The position numbers and the translations under genes were made by a program. 64,000 bases of DNA, taken from Micrococcus sp. 2A. Its GTDB lineage: Bacteria > Actinomycetota > Actinomycetes > Actinomycetales > Micrococcaceae. Positions 35,088-42,355 of this stretch are shown piece by piece. The notes beneath the pieces are model-generated. The model did not search any database. It saw only the letters and a list, made by a program, of their open reading frames with translations, and was not told the origin of the DNA. Position 1 is the stretch's first letter. Every line of letters starts with the position of its first letter. The stretch is from the NCBI RefSeq assembly GCF_039519235.1, contig NZ_CP154351.1, positions 1,674,001 through 1,738,000 on the forward strand, in the 5' to 3' direction.

Positions 35088-35114
35088 AAAAATCCCCCGC
35101 CTCCGAGGCTGGGG
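35088..35114 (-). terminator. Rho-independent terminator of the resolvase gene
   Basis: Read on the minus strand: CCCC, A, GCC, loop TCGGA, GGC, then a G-run, followed by ATTTTTC. It is one of the few hairpins in the window with a true T-run and lies 127 bp after the resolvase stop. Confidence 0.75.
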
Positions 35115-35240
35115 ACTGTTCTCGAGGCAAGCACACGTACCACTTCCCGATTGGCAGACCAGAAATTGCATACGCAGCTTCCCGCACATGCCACACGGCG
35201 ACCCAACTGAGATGGTTGTTGATGACACGTGCGGCAGTCA

Positions 35241-35810
35241 CTACGGCGCGACACGACCCAGCGAGGTGTACAGCGTCTGCCGGCTCACCCCGAACGTACG
35301 CGCCACCTCGGCCTTCGGGATCCCCATCTGAATCATCACCCGCGCCTGCTCCACGTCGAAGTCCGACATCTTCGGGGCCTGCACATACTTGCCCCTCGCC
35401 TTGGCCAACGCGATGCCCTCAGCCTGGCGCCCCTTGATCCTTCGACGCTCGAACTCAGCGAACGCGGCCAGGATGCCCAGCATCAGCCCGTCCACCGGAG
35501 AGGTGCCGGACTTGTCCACGGTGATCCGCTCGGACACGAACTGCACCGCGCACCCCTTGTCCGTGAGCTCATCCACGATCGCGTACAAGTCGCGGGTGTC
35601 CCGACCGAGCCGGTCCATCGAGGCGACCTTCACCAGGTCCCCCTCCCGCACGTACTTCATCAGCTCGGCCAATCCGGCGCGCTTGGCTCGGGAGCTGCCG
35701 GAGATCTTGTCCTCGAAGACCCGGTCGCACTCCCCCACCGCCTCGAGCTGGCGGTCCAGGTTCTGCTCGGCCGAGCTCACCCGCACATAGGCCACCGTCT
35801 GTCCAACCAC
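35241..35810 (-). CDS. Serine recombinase (resolvase/invertase family)
   Basis: A 189-residue small serine recombinase. The catalytic Ser lies in VAYVRVSSAEQNLDRQ, with further catalytic-domain motifs KVASMDRLGRDTRDL and LGILAAFAEFERRRIKGRQ, and a C-terminal HTH (KAEVARTFGVSRQTLYTSL). This is the TnpR/plasmid resolvase type. No Tn3-type transposase is present, so it is probably a remnant of a Tn3 transposon or plasmid. Confidence 0.92.
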   Translation of the reverse strand: MVGQTVAYVRVSSAEQNLDRQLEAVGECDRVFEDKISGSSRAKRAGLAELMKYVREGDLVKVASMDRLGRDTRDLYAIVDELTDKGCAVQFVSERITVDKSGTSPVDGLMLGILAAFAEFERRRIKGRQAEGIALAKARGKYVQAPKMSDFDVEQARVMIQMGIPKAEVARTFGVSRQTLYTSLGRVAP

Positions 35811-35860
35811 GTCTTAGACCCTCCGACACTTCTGTCTAACGACCCGGTTTGGTGTGGCTT
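35811..35860. promoter_or_regulatory. Possible res site next to the resolvase gene
   Basis: The sequence before the resolvase start contains related TCTAAGAC and GTTAGACA half-site-like elements on the minus strand (GGGTCGTTAGACAG, GGGTCTAAGACG). Resolvase genes usually have their res site here. Subsite boundaries cannot be set by eye. Confidence 0.35.
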
Positions 35861-36002
35861 CGTTCGCTTGGTGGCGGGGTTTTTGCAGCGCTCCGTGGCG
35901 GTCTTGTTGCCGCGATCACGCAGGACTGGCTGCAGGTAGGTGTCGCGGTCTGAACCGAGAGGGGTGCGCCCGGTCGGGGCCGTTTGGATCGCTGCCGCTA
36001 CG

Positions 36003-36605
36003 TCAGAGTCCGAAGGCTCCGCCGCTGACGAGGATCACGATGCCGAGGCCGATGAGAACGATGGGGAAGAGGACGTGCTCCCAGCGTTCGAGCACTTCGG
36101 CGATCGGGGGGCGGGTGGCGACGAACTTTGCCAGGGCCACCAGGACCGCGACGAGCGCGAGGAAGACGATGCAGTAGGCGACTACTGCGAGAGGTTCCAC
36201 GCTGAGGAAGACAGGGGTGTAGACGCCGATGTTGTCGCCGCCGTTGGCAAGGGTGACGCCTGCGACTGTCCACACGCCGACCTTCTTGCCGGCAACCTTG
36301 GCCTCGTCGTCATCCTCGTCATCGTCTCCGCGCCAGGCCTGCCATGCGGCCCAGAGGCCGAGGCCCAGAGGGATGAGACCGAAGTACGGGATGGCTGCCG
36401 AGGGCAGGAATGCTCCGGCGCCGATGGTCACCAGGACCGCGGCACCGAGGATGCCGGCGAATCCGAGGTACTGGCCGGCCAGAATGCGGGCGGTAGTGCC
36501 GCGCTGGCCTGCCCCTCGCGCGAAGAAGAGGGAGAGCACGATGATGTCGTCGATGTTGGTCGCTGCGAACAGGCCCATCGCCTGCAAGACCGAGGTGAGG
36601 ATCAT
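36003..36605 (-). CDS. cadD: CadD-family cadmium resistance transporter
   Basis: A 200-residue membrane protein with about five helices. It opens VLQAMGLFAATNIDDIIVLS and repeats the pattern in VTLANGGDNIGVYTPVFLS: the acidic NIDD and NGGDN motifs are the hallmark of CadD/LysE-like transporters. The middle loop is strongly acidic (GDDDEDDDE). It exports Cd2+ and perhaps related divalent ions. Its start overlaps the cmtR stop by 4 bp, forming a two-gene operon. Confidence 0.85.
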   Translation of the reverse strand: MILTSVLQAMGLFAATNIDDIIVLSLFFARGAGQRGTTARILAGQYLGFAGILGAAVLVTIGAGAFLPSAAIPYFGLIPLGLGLWAAWQAWRGDDDEDDDEAKVAGKKVGVWTVAGVTLANGGDNIGVYTPVFLSVEPLAVVAYCIVFLALVAVLVALAKFVATRPPIAEVLERWEHVLFPIVLIGLGIVILVSGGAFGL

Positions 36606-36961
36606 GCGCCCTCCCCAGCTGCGTCGCATCCGGGAAGCGAGCAGGCGGGATCGATGCACGGGGCGTCTTCGTCCACTGCCAGGGTGGCATCGACCAGTGC
36701 CGTCAGCGCCTGCGCCAGGTGCGAATCGGCGATCTCATATCGTGTCCGACGACCCTCAGGCTCGGAGACGACGATCCCGCAATCGCGCAGGCATGCCAGG
36801 TGGTTGGACACGTTCGGGCGTGTCAGGTCCAGATCTCGGGCCAGTTCCGCCGGGTAAGCGGGATGGTCGAGCAGGGTCAAGATGATCCGGGATCGAGTGG
36901 GGTCGGCCAGTGCACGACCCAGGCGGTTCATCACGTCGAGACGCGAAGCAATAGTCAGCAT
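36602..36961 (-). CDS. cmtR: CmtR-like Cd/Pb-sensing ArsR-family repressor
   Basis: A 119-residue ArsR/SmtB protein, strikingly like mycobacterial CmtR (LGRALADPTRSRI, LTRPNVSNHLACLRDCG). The two helix-alpha4 cysteines of SNHLACLRDCG and the C-terminal Cys in EDAPCIDPAC correspond to the three Cd/Pb ligands of CmtR. A second C-terminal Cys (SLPGC) is extra. The ATG at 36961 is preferred, with a -10 box 7 nt upstream. It should repress itself and cadD until metal binds. Confidence 0.88.
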   Translation of the reverse strand: MLTIASRLDVMNRLGRALADPTRSRIILTLLDHPAYPAELARDLDLTRPNVSNHLACLRDCGIVVSEPEGRRTRYEIADSHLAQALTALVDATLAVDEDAPCIDPACSLPGCDAAGEGA

Positions 36962-36968
36962 GGACTGA

Positions 36969-36999
36969 ACTATACAGCGCGAACTGAACACTCGGTCAC
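36969..36999 (-). promoter_or_regulatory. cmtR-cadD promoter
   Basis: The minus strand has TATAGT (36969-36974) 7 nt before the cmtR ATG, and GTGACC (36994-36999) after a long 19-bp spacer. GTTCAG occurs twice around the -10 and may form part of the operator. Confidence 0.5.
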
Positions 37000-37132
37000 A
37001 GGCGTCAGCCCAGATCGCATGCCCGTAAGGGGATCCTTCACCGTACGTCGAGCGAGCTCATTCGGGACTGCTGAAGGTTCGGTTGACACCTGATCTGTGG
37101 GGACATGAGGTCCCCGCTGGAAGGATGTCGGC

Positions 37133-37432
37133 ATGCCTGCAGCACACCCCAAGGAGTTCCGTGACGACGTGGTCGCGGTCGCCCGTCGTGGCGAGGCCCC
37201 GATCGCTCAGCTCGCCAAGGACTTCGGGATCTCCGAGTCCTGCCTACGCAACTGGCTCCATCAGGCCGATGTCGAGGACGGCCACCGTCCCGGCGTGACC
37301 AAGGCCGAGAACGAGGAGCTACGCGAGGCGCGGAAGAAGATCCGCTTGCTGGAGCAGGAGAACGAGGTCCTGCGCCGCGCCGCGGCGTACCTGTCGCAGG
37401 CGAACTTGAGGCTGGGTCAGAGCCCAAAATGA
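37133..37432 (+). CDS. IS3-family transposase OrfA (element D)
   Basis: A 99-residue OrfA with the HTH AQLAKDFGISESCLRNWL and zipper KKIRLLEQENEVLRRAAAYL. It overlaps orfB by 4 bp. It is clearly related to, but distinct from, OrfA of copies A and C. Confidence 0.93.
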   Translation: MPAAHPKEFRDDVVAVARRGEAPIAQLAKDFGISESCLRNWLHQADVEDGHRPGVTKAENEELREARKKIRLLEQENEVLRRAAAYLSQANLRLGQSPK

Positions 37433-38301
37433 CCTACCCGCTGGTCCGTGACCTTGCCGTCGACGGGATCCCCGTGACGGTGACCTGCCGGGTGCTGAAG
37501 TTCTCGACCCAGGCGTTCTATGCCTGGTGCGCCGGCCCGGTCAGCGAGCGGGACCTGGTCGACGCCTCCGCGATGAACGCCGCGTTCGAGGTCCACCGTG
37601 ACGACCCTGGGTTCGGGTACCGGTTCATCGCCGACGAGCTCGCCGCGGCCGGGCACGAGATCTCGGAGCGGCGGGTGTGGAAGATCTGCTCCCAAGCACA
37701 GATCGTCTCCGCCCACGCCCGCACTCGTGGCCGGTGGAAGAAACCGGGCCCGCCCGTGCACGAAGACCTCGTCGAGCGGGACTTCACCGCGACAGGCCCG
37801 AACCGGTTGTGGCTGACCGACATCACCGAGCACGCCACCGCCGAGGGGAAGCTGTACCTGTGCGCGGTCAAGGACGTGTGGTCGCGCCGGATCATCGGCT
37901 ACTCGCTCGGCGACCGGATGCCGGCCGCCCTCGCGGTTGACGCCCTCGAGATGGCCGTCGCCCGCCGCGGCCCGGGCGAGGTCACCGGCTGCGTGGTGCA
38001 CGCCGATAGGGGCAGCCAGTTCCGTGCTCGGCCCTACGTCACCGCCTTGCACCGGGCCGGACTGGTCGGGTCGATGGGACGGGTGGCCTCCAGCGCGGAC
38101 AACGCCGCGATGGAGTCCTTCTTCGCCCTCCTGCAGAAGAACGTCCTGAACAGCCGCCGGTGGAGCAGCCGCGCTGAGCTGCGGCTGGCGATCGTCACCT
38201 GGATCGAACGGACCTACCACCGCCGACGCCGGCAGCGCGCCCTCGGAAAGACGACACCGGTCGAGTTTGAGACCATCTACTGGCCGACGAAAGCGGCCTG
38301 A
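37429..38301 (+). CDS. IS3-family transposase OrfB (element D)
   Basis: A full-length, 290-residue rve integrase. The DDE residues are in LWLTDITEHAT, VVHADRGSQFRA and DNAAMESFFALLQKN. It continues to the conserved TYHRRRRQRALGKTTPVEFE. It is probably the only intact IS3-family transposase in the window. Confidence 0.93.
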   Translation: MTYPLVRDLAVDGIPVTVTCRVLKFSTQAFYAWCAGPVSERDLVDASAMNAAFEVHRDDPGFGYRFIADELAAAGHEISERRVWKICSQAQIVSAHARTRGRWKKPGPPVHEDLVERDFTATGPNRLWLTDITEHATAEGKLYLCAVKDVWSRRIIGYSLGDRMPAALAVDALEMAVARRGPGEVTGCVVHADRGSQFRARPYVTALHRAGLVGSMGRVASSADNAAMESFFALLQKNVLNSRRWSSRAELRLAIVTWIERTYHRRRRQRALGKTTPVEFETIYWPTKAA

Positions 38302-38343
38302 ACCACCACACCCGAAGTGTCAACCGAACCTTCAGCAGTCCCG

Positions 38344-38583
38344 ATGTTCGCCCTGGCCACGAGCATCTGCGGCTATATCCGGGCCTCCCTCGCCCCAGCG
38401 GTGAACCTGTCGCTCTCCGACGGGGCAGAAGCTGGACAAGACATCCCACACCTTCATCTGCAGGTGATCCCCCGTCATCGAGAGGATCAAGGGACGATGC
38501 CCCTACCTAGGACGTCGACGTCAGTAGACCTGCAGGAGACCGCCAGAGTACTTCGCTCCCTGGGACGCCCCAGAAGCCATTGA
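38344..38583 (+). pseudogene. C-terminal fragment of a HIT-family gene
   Basis: It starts exactly at the right end of IS element D and encodes the last ~80 residues of a HIT protein, including the triad region IPHLHLQVIPRHRED. It aligns with the C-terminal half of the HIT protein at 29081 (APAVNLSLSDGAEAGQD against APAVNLHLSDGVEAEQD). The N-terminal half, including the CxxC zinc pair, is gone. Confidence 0.85.
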
Positions 38584-38599
38584 GGCCACCGGCCTCATT

Positions 38600-38696
38600 C
38601 GGTCGTTTGTGGCGTCCTCACCACGAGACTCCGAATAGCGTGCTCGTAGCTCTCTGGACACGCCACAACCGTCGCCACAACCACCTCGCCACAACC
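38600..38696 (+). repeat. HIT-linked hairpin and GCCACAACC repeats
   Basis: CGGTCGTTTGTGGC (38600-38613) is identical to the motif after the intact HIT gene. GCCACAACC follows three times (38662, 38674, 38688); the first pairs with TTGTGGCGTCC to make a long-armed hairpin with a ~45-nt variable middle. Confidence 0.55.
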
Positions 38697-38793
38697 TCCG
38701 CCGCCTCACCGTTCATGGCGCGTGCTGACCACCCACACCCGGGGCCGCCGCAGTCGCCCCTCCCCACCACGATCCCCCGGCTACCCTGGAGTC

Positions 38794-39864
38794 ATGCCTG
38801 AACCCACCGCAGCCTCCCTGCGCATCGCCGTCCTCATGGACAGTGACAACGTCTCCCCCAAGTACGCCCCGCTGATCCTCGAGGAGCTCGCCACCTACGG
38901 CACGCCCACGATCAAGCGCGCCTACGGGGACTGGACCACCACCAACCTCAACGGATGGAAGAAGGCGCTGAACCACCACGCCATCCAGCCCGTGCAGCAG
39001 TTCGCCTACACCGTGGGCAAGAACTCCTCGGACTCCGCGCTCATCATCGACGCGATGGACCTGCTCTGGATGGGCAACGTGGACGCGTTCGCGCTCGTCT
39101 CCTCCGACTCCGACTTCACCCGCCTCGCCACCCGTCTGCGCGAGTCGGGCAAGCGCGTGATCGGCCTCGGCGCCCGCAAGACGCCGGCCTCGCTGCGCAA
39201 CGCCGTGGACCAGTTCATCTACCTCGAGCTGCTCGGCGCCGAGGACGACCACGACGTCGACGTCGAGACCGACGACGACGCCTCCGAGGCGTCCGACGAG
39301 TCGGGCGCCGAGAAGCCCTCGCGCTCAGGCCGAGGCCGCGGACGCGGCCGGGGTCGGGGCCGCTCCGCCGAGGACAAGGACGCGAAGGACGACGACGCCG
39401 CCTCGGTCGACCAGACCTCCGACACCGGGGCCGCCGCGGGCGGAACCGACGAGTCCGCCGCCGAGCAGGCCGACGCACCCGCAGAGCCGAAGGCCGCCGC
39501 GCGCGGTCGCCGCAGCCGCCGTGCGTCGTCGTCGGGATCGGAGGCGGCCATCGCCGAGGATCCCACGCCGCCGGAGGTGCCGGTGGACGCGGAGCCGGAC
39601 GCCGACCACGACGTCGCACCGCGCATCAACCTGCAGTCCGCGCTCGTCAAGGCCGTGACCGCCACGAGCTCCGACGACGGCTGGGCCTCGATGGGCCTGA
39701 TCGGCCAGCACCTGAGCCGCACCCACGTGGACTTCGACCCCCGCGACTTCGGTCACCAGAAGCTCTCCACGCTCGTGGCGGACCAGCCCTACCTGCAGAC
39801 CCGCACGGAGGGCCGCTCGATCGAGGTCAGCCTCAAGCGCCGCAGCCGCCGCGCGGAGGGCTGA
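38794..39864 (+). CDS. NYN-domain (PIN-like) RNase-type protein with OST-HTH-like C-terminus
   Basis: A 356-residue protein. The N-terminal NYN domain carries the acidic residues expected of the active site: VLMDSDNVSPKYAP, SSDSALIIDAMDLL and ALVSSDSDFTRLA. A long linker rich in Asp/Glu/Ala and Arg-Gly (RGRGRGRGRGR) follows, then a C-terminal LOTUS/OST-HTH-like segment (WASMGLIGQHLSRTHVDFDP). It probably acts on RNA. TACCCT 6 nt before the ATG suggests a leaderless mRNA, and a strong hairpin follows the gene. Confidence 0.85.
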   Translation: MPEPTAASLRIAVLMDSDNVSPKYAPLILEELATYGTPTIKRAYGDWTTTNLNGWKKALNHHAIQPVQQFAYTVGKNSSDSALIIDAMDLLWMGNVDAFALVSSDSDFTRLATRLRESGKRVIGLGARKTPASLRNAVDQFIYLELLGAEDDHDVDVETDDDASEASDESGAEKPSRSGRGRGRGRGRGRSAEDKDAKDDDAASVDQTSDTGAAAGGTDESAAEQADAPAEPKAAARGRRSRRASSSGSEAAIAEDPTPPEVPVDAEPDADHDVAPRINLQSALVKAVTATSSDDGWASMGLIGQHLSRTHVDFDPRDFGHQKLSTLVADQPYLQTRTEGRSIEVSLKRRSRRAEG

Positions 39865-39892
39865 GCGCCCCCACCCCGCGGCGCGGACAGGG

Positions 39893-39936
39893 GACGGCGG
39901 GCGAGCGGTGGGCAGGCTCACCGCCCGCCCGCCGTC
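39893..39936 (+). terminator. Stem-loop terminator after the NYN gene
   Basis: GACGGCGGGCGAGCGGTG pairs with CACCGCCCGCCCGCCGTC (small bulge), with an 8-nt loop, 28 bp after the stop codon. It is followed by GCCTTGTGTT, with no strong T-run. Confidence 0.7.
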
Positions 39937-39993
39937 GCCTTGTGTTCACCCCGGATCCACCGGACGGTCCCCGAACGCCTCTAAGATGGTCGA

Positions 39994-40227
39994 ATGGCCA
40001 ACACCCTGGAGTTCCTGCGCGGCGTCGACCGCCTGCACGCCTTCTACACCGAGAACGTCCGCATGCTGGCACACGCCTATGACCTCTCGGATGAGGAGGC
40101 CTCGACGCTGCTGTCCAACACGGGCTTCGCCAACGTCGCCGTGGCCATCCTGCGCGAGCCCCGCGTGGACATCCTGGGCTCTCTGGGCGAGCGCCCGGAG
40201 GACGAGAACGGCGACGGCACCCTCTGA
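39994..40227 (+). CDS. Small conserved hypothetical protein
   Basis: A 77-residue, mainly helical protein (FLRGVDRLHAFYTENVRML, SDEEASTLLSNTGFANVAV) of unknown function. Strong codon bias and a TAAGAT -10 box 6 nt before the ATG support it as a real, leaderless gene. It converges with hemD, with 15 bp between stops. Confidence 0.65.
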   Translation: MANTLEFLRGVDRLHAFYTENVRMLAHAYDLSDEEASTLLSNTGFANVAVAILREPRVDILGSLGERPEDENGDGTL

Positions 40228-40242
40228 CGCCTCGGCGCTCCG

Positions 40243-41148
40243 TCAGCCCAGCCCGGCGAGAGCGGCCAGCAAGCCCGCGGCGTCGGGCGTGGCGCACGTC
40301 CCCGCGAGCGGCAGGCCGAGGCGCACGCACGTGGCGCGCGTCGGCTCGCCGATGGCCAGCAGGCGCACCCGCTCCCCCGCCGCCGGCCCCAGGCCCCGTT
40401 CGGCGAACTGCTCGGCGGACGAGGAGCTCGTGAGGAGCACCACCGTGCCCGGCTCGGCCTCGGACAGCTGGGCAGGCGTCACGACGGGCGCGTCGGGAGC
40501 TGCCGTGCACGCCTCCGCGACGACCGGGTCCGAGGCGGCCACGGATCCCTCTCCCTCGGCGAGCAGCCGTCGCCACGGCGGCGTCCCGGGATACGGCACG
40601 GTGCGGTAGGCGACGGCGGTGCGCACGTCCCAGCCCGCCGCGCGGAGCCCGTCGGCCAGCGCGGGCCGGGCGAGGTCGGACTGGGGCAGCCACGCGATCG
40701 GCACGGCATGCCCCGCCGCGGGGGGCCAGAGGCCCTCGACGACCTCCGGGGCCGCCGTCGGTCCGGTCATCCCGGCCAGGATGCCCCGGGCCGACCGGTC
40801 CTCGGGGGGCGTCCAGACGCGGATGCCGGGCGAGGCGGCGACCAGCACGTGCGCCGTCCCGGGGCCGGTGGCGACCGCCCGCACGCCCTCGTCGACGCCT
40901 CCGAAGTCGTGTCCTCGCAGCGCCCGCACGGCGTTGGGGCTCGTCACCACGAGCACGCCGCGCGCACCCGGGGCGATGAGCTGCATGGACATCCTGCCGA
41001 GGGCGTCCGCCTCCGCGCCGCCGGTCAGCACGAAGTCCACGAGCGGCAGGAACGCGACCTCCACGGCCTCCCCGCCCACGACGGCGCCCGACAGCCGGGC
41101 CTCCAGGGCTCCGGCCTGAGCGGGCTGCCGGGTGAGCAGGACGCGCAC
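40243..41148 (-). CDS. hemD: Uroporphyrinogen-III synthase
   Basis: A 301-residue HemD that cyclises hydroxymethylbilane with inversion of ring D. The family is weakly conserved; visible landmarks are the opening VLLTRQPAQA, VVTSPNAVRAL and VLLTSSSSAEQFAE with the typical Thr-Ser-Ser strand, and the C-terminal LLAIGEPTRATCVRLGL. The GTG start lies 1 nt after the hemC stop. It is the last gene of the hemE-hemD run. Confidence 0.9.
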   Translation of the reverse strand: MRVLLTRQPAQAGALEARLSGAVVGGEAVEVAFLPLVDFVLTGGAEADALGRMSMQLIAPGARGVLVVTSPNAVRALRGHDFGGVDEGVRAVATGPGTAHVLVAASPGIRVWTPPEDRSARGILAGMTGPTAAPEVVEGLWPPAAGHAVPIAWLPQSDLARPALADGLRAAGWDVRTAVAYRTVPYPGTPPWRRLLAEGEGSVAASDPVVAEACTAAPDAPVVTPAQLSEAEPGTVVLLTSSSSAEQFAERGLGPAAGERVRLLAIGEPTRATCVRLGLPLAGTCATPDAAGLLAALAGLG

Positions 41149-41149
41149 G

Positions 41150-42349
41150 TCAGGCCTCGGTGTCGGTGCCGGTGGCGTCGACGTCGGCGGGGGTGCCGCC
41201 CTCGTAGACGTCCTCGGCGGACTCCTTCACGCCGCGCACGGTGCCGGGCAGCAGGTCCGCGCCCTCCGCGATGAACAGCTCCGCCAAGTGCACCCCGAGG
41301 GCCTCGGCGGCGAGGAACAGGGTGTCCTCGATCCACTCGGCGGCCTCGGCCGGGTCGGCGGCGACGTCGTCCGGCACGGGGTCCAGCTGCACGGAGGAGG
41401 TGCGGCGCAGCACCTGGGAGCCGTCGACGGCGGCCACCATCGCCCGCATCTCGATGCGAGGCGCCCCGGAGTCGAGGTCCTCCACGGTGGCGAGCGCCCC
41501 GATCGGCGCGGCACAGCCGGCTTCGAGGCGGCGCAGCAGCGCCCGCTCGGCGGTCACGGCCACATGCGTGGGCAGGTCGTCCACCAGCTCGAGGGCACTC
41601 CGCAGGACGGCCTCGTCCGAGTCCGGATCGAGGCCCGCGAGCCCCCCGGCCGGGCCGTCCATCAGGGACTCGTCGAGCAGGGGCCGCTCGTCGGCGCGGA
41701 TCTCCACGGCCAGGGCCCCCTGGCCCGGCGCCGGGACGAGGACGTCCGGGTCGATGCGCTCGGTGATGACCTCGCCCATGCCGAGCCGGTCCAGCCCGGC
41801 GCACGCGAGGATCACGGCGTCGAGGTCGCCGCGGGGGGCTCCGGCCGCGGCGGGGGCGCCGTCGTCGTGCTGCTCGAGCCCCGGCACGCGCGCCAGGCGC
41901 GTCTGCACGTTGCCGCGGATGTCCACGAGCTCGAGGTCGGGCCGCAGCGCCTTGAGCTGGGCCACCCGGCGGGGCGAGCCCGTGCCCACCCGCGCACCCT
42001 CGGGCAGGGTCTCCAGGGTCAGGCCGTCCCGCGCGCACAGGGCGTCGCGCACGTCCGCGCGCGCGGGCACCGCCGCGATCTCCAGGCCCGTCGGCTGGGC
42101 GGCCGGCAGGTCCTTGAGGGAGTGGACGGCGGCGTCCACCGCGCCGTCGAGGATCGCCGCGCGCAGGGCCGACGCGAACACCCCGGTGCCCCCCAGCGAG
42201 GCGAGCGATCCGGTGGTCACGTCGCCCTCCGTGCGGATCACCACGAGCTCATGGGACAGCCCGGCGCGCTCCGACACGGCCTCCGCCGTCTGCCGGGTCT
42301 GCGTGGTGGCCAGGGCCGAGCCACGCGTGCCGATGCGCAGTGCCTCCAT
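41150..42349 (-). CDS. hemC: Porphobilinogen deaminase (hydroxymethylbilane synthase)
   Basis: It polymerises four porphobilinogens. It opens IGTRGSALATTQTRQ and carries HSLKDLPA, GTGSPRRVAQL and the dipyrromethane-cofactor Cys in LEAGCAAPIGALA. At 399 residues it is longer than the usual ~310, because of an Ala/Asp-rich insertion near residue 155, a Gly/Asp-rich insertion near residue 230, and an acidic C-terminal tail (about 50 residues). It is followed immediately by hemD and preceded by hemH with 6 bp between. Confidence 0.95.
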   Translation of the reverse strand: MEALRIGTRGSALATTQTRQTAEAVSERAGLSHELVVIRTEGDVTTGSLASLGGTGVFASALRAAILDGAVDAAVHSLKDLPAAQPTGLEIAAVPARADVRDALCARDGLTLETLPEGARVGTGSPRRVAQLKALRPDLELVDIRGNVQTRLARVPGLEQHDDGAPAAAGAPRGDLDAVILACAGLDRLGMGEVITERIDPDVLVPAPGQGALAVEIRADERPLLDESLMDGPAGGLAGLDPDSDEAVLRSALELVDDLPTHVAVTAERALLRRLEAGCAAPIGALATVEDLDSGAPRIEMRAMVAAVDGSQVLRRTSSVQLDPVPDDVAADPAEAAEWIEDTLFLAAEALGVHLAELFIAEGADLLPGTVRGVKESAEDVYEGGTPADVDATGTDTEA

Positions 42350-42355
42350 GACGGC

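Larger units (their letters stand above)
34938..35240. other. Gap between the HEPN-like gene and the resolvase
   Basis: These 303 bases hold the 9-bp tandem repeat (35011-35055), the resolvase terminator (35088-35114) and about 125 bp of A/T-richer sequence between the terminator and the resolvase stop. No gene is supported. Confidence 0.6.
37063..38343 (+). mobile_element. IS3-family element D, intact (1281 bp)
   Basis: It has 27-bp near-perfect inverted repeats (outer part CGGGACTGCTGAAGG at 37063 and its complement ending at 38343) and intact orfA and orfB. Its ends are related to copies A and C in the GGTTGACA part but otherwise distinct. No target duplication was seen. The right side abuts a broken HIT gene. 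Confidence 0.9.
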
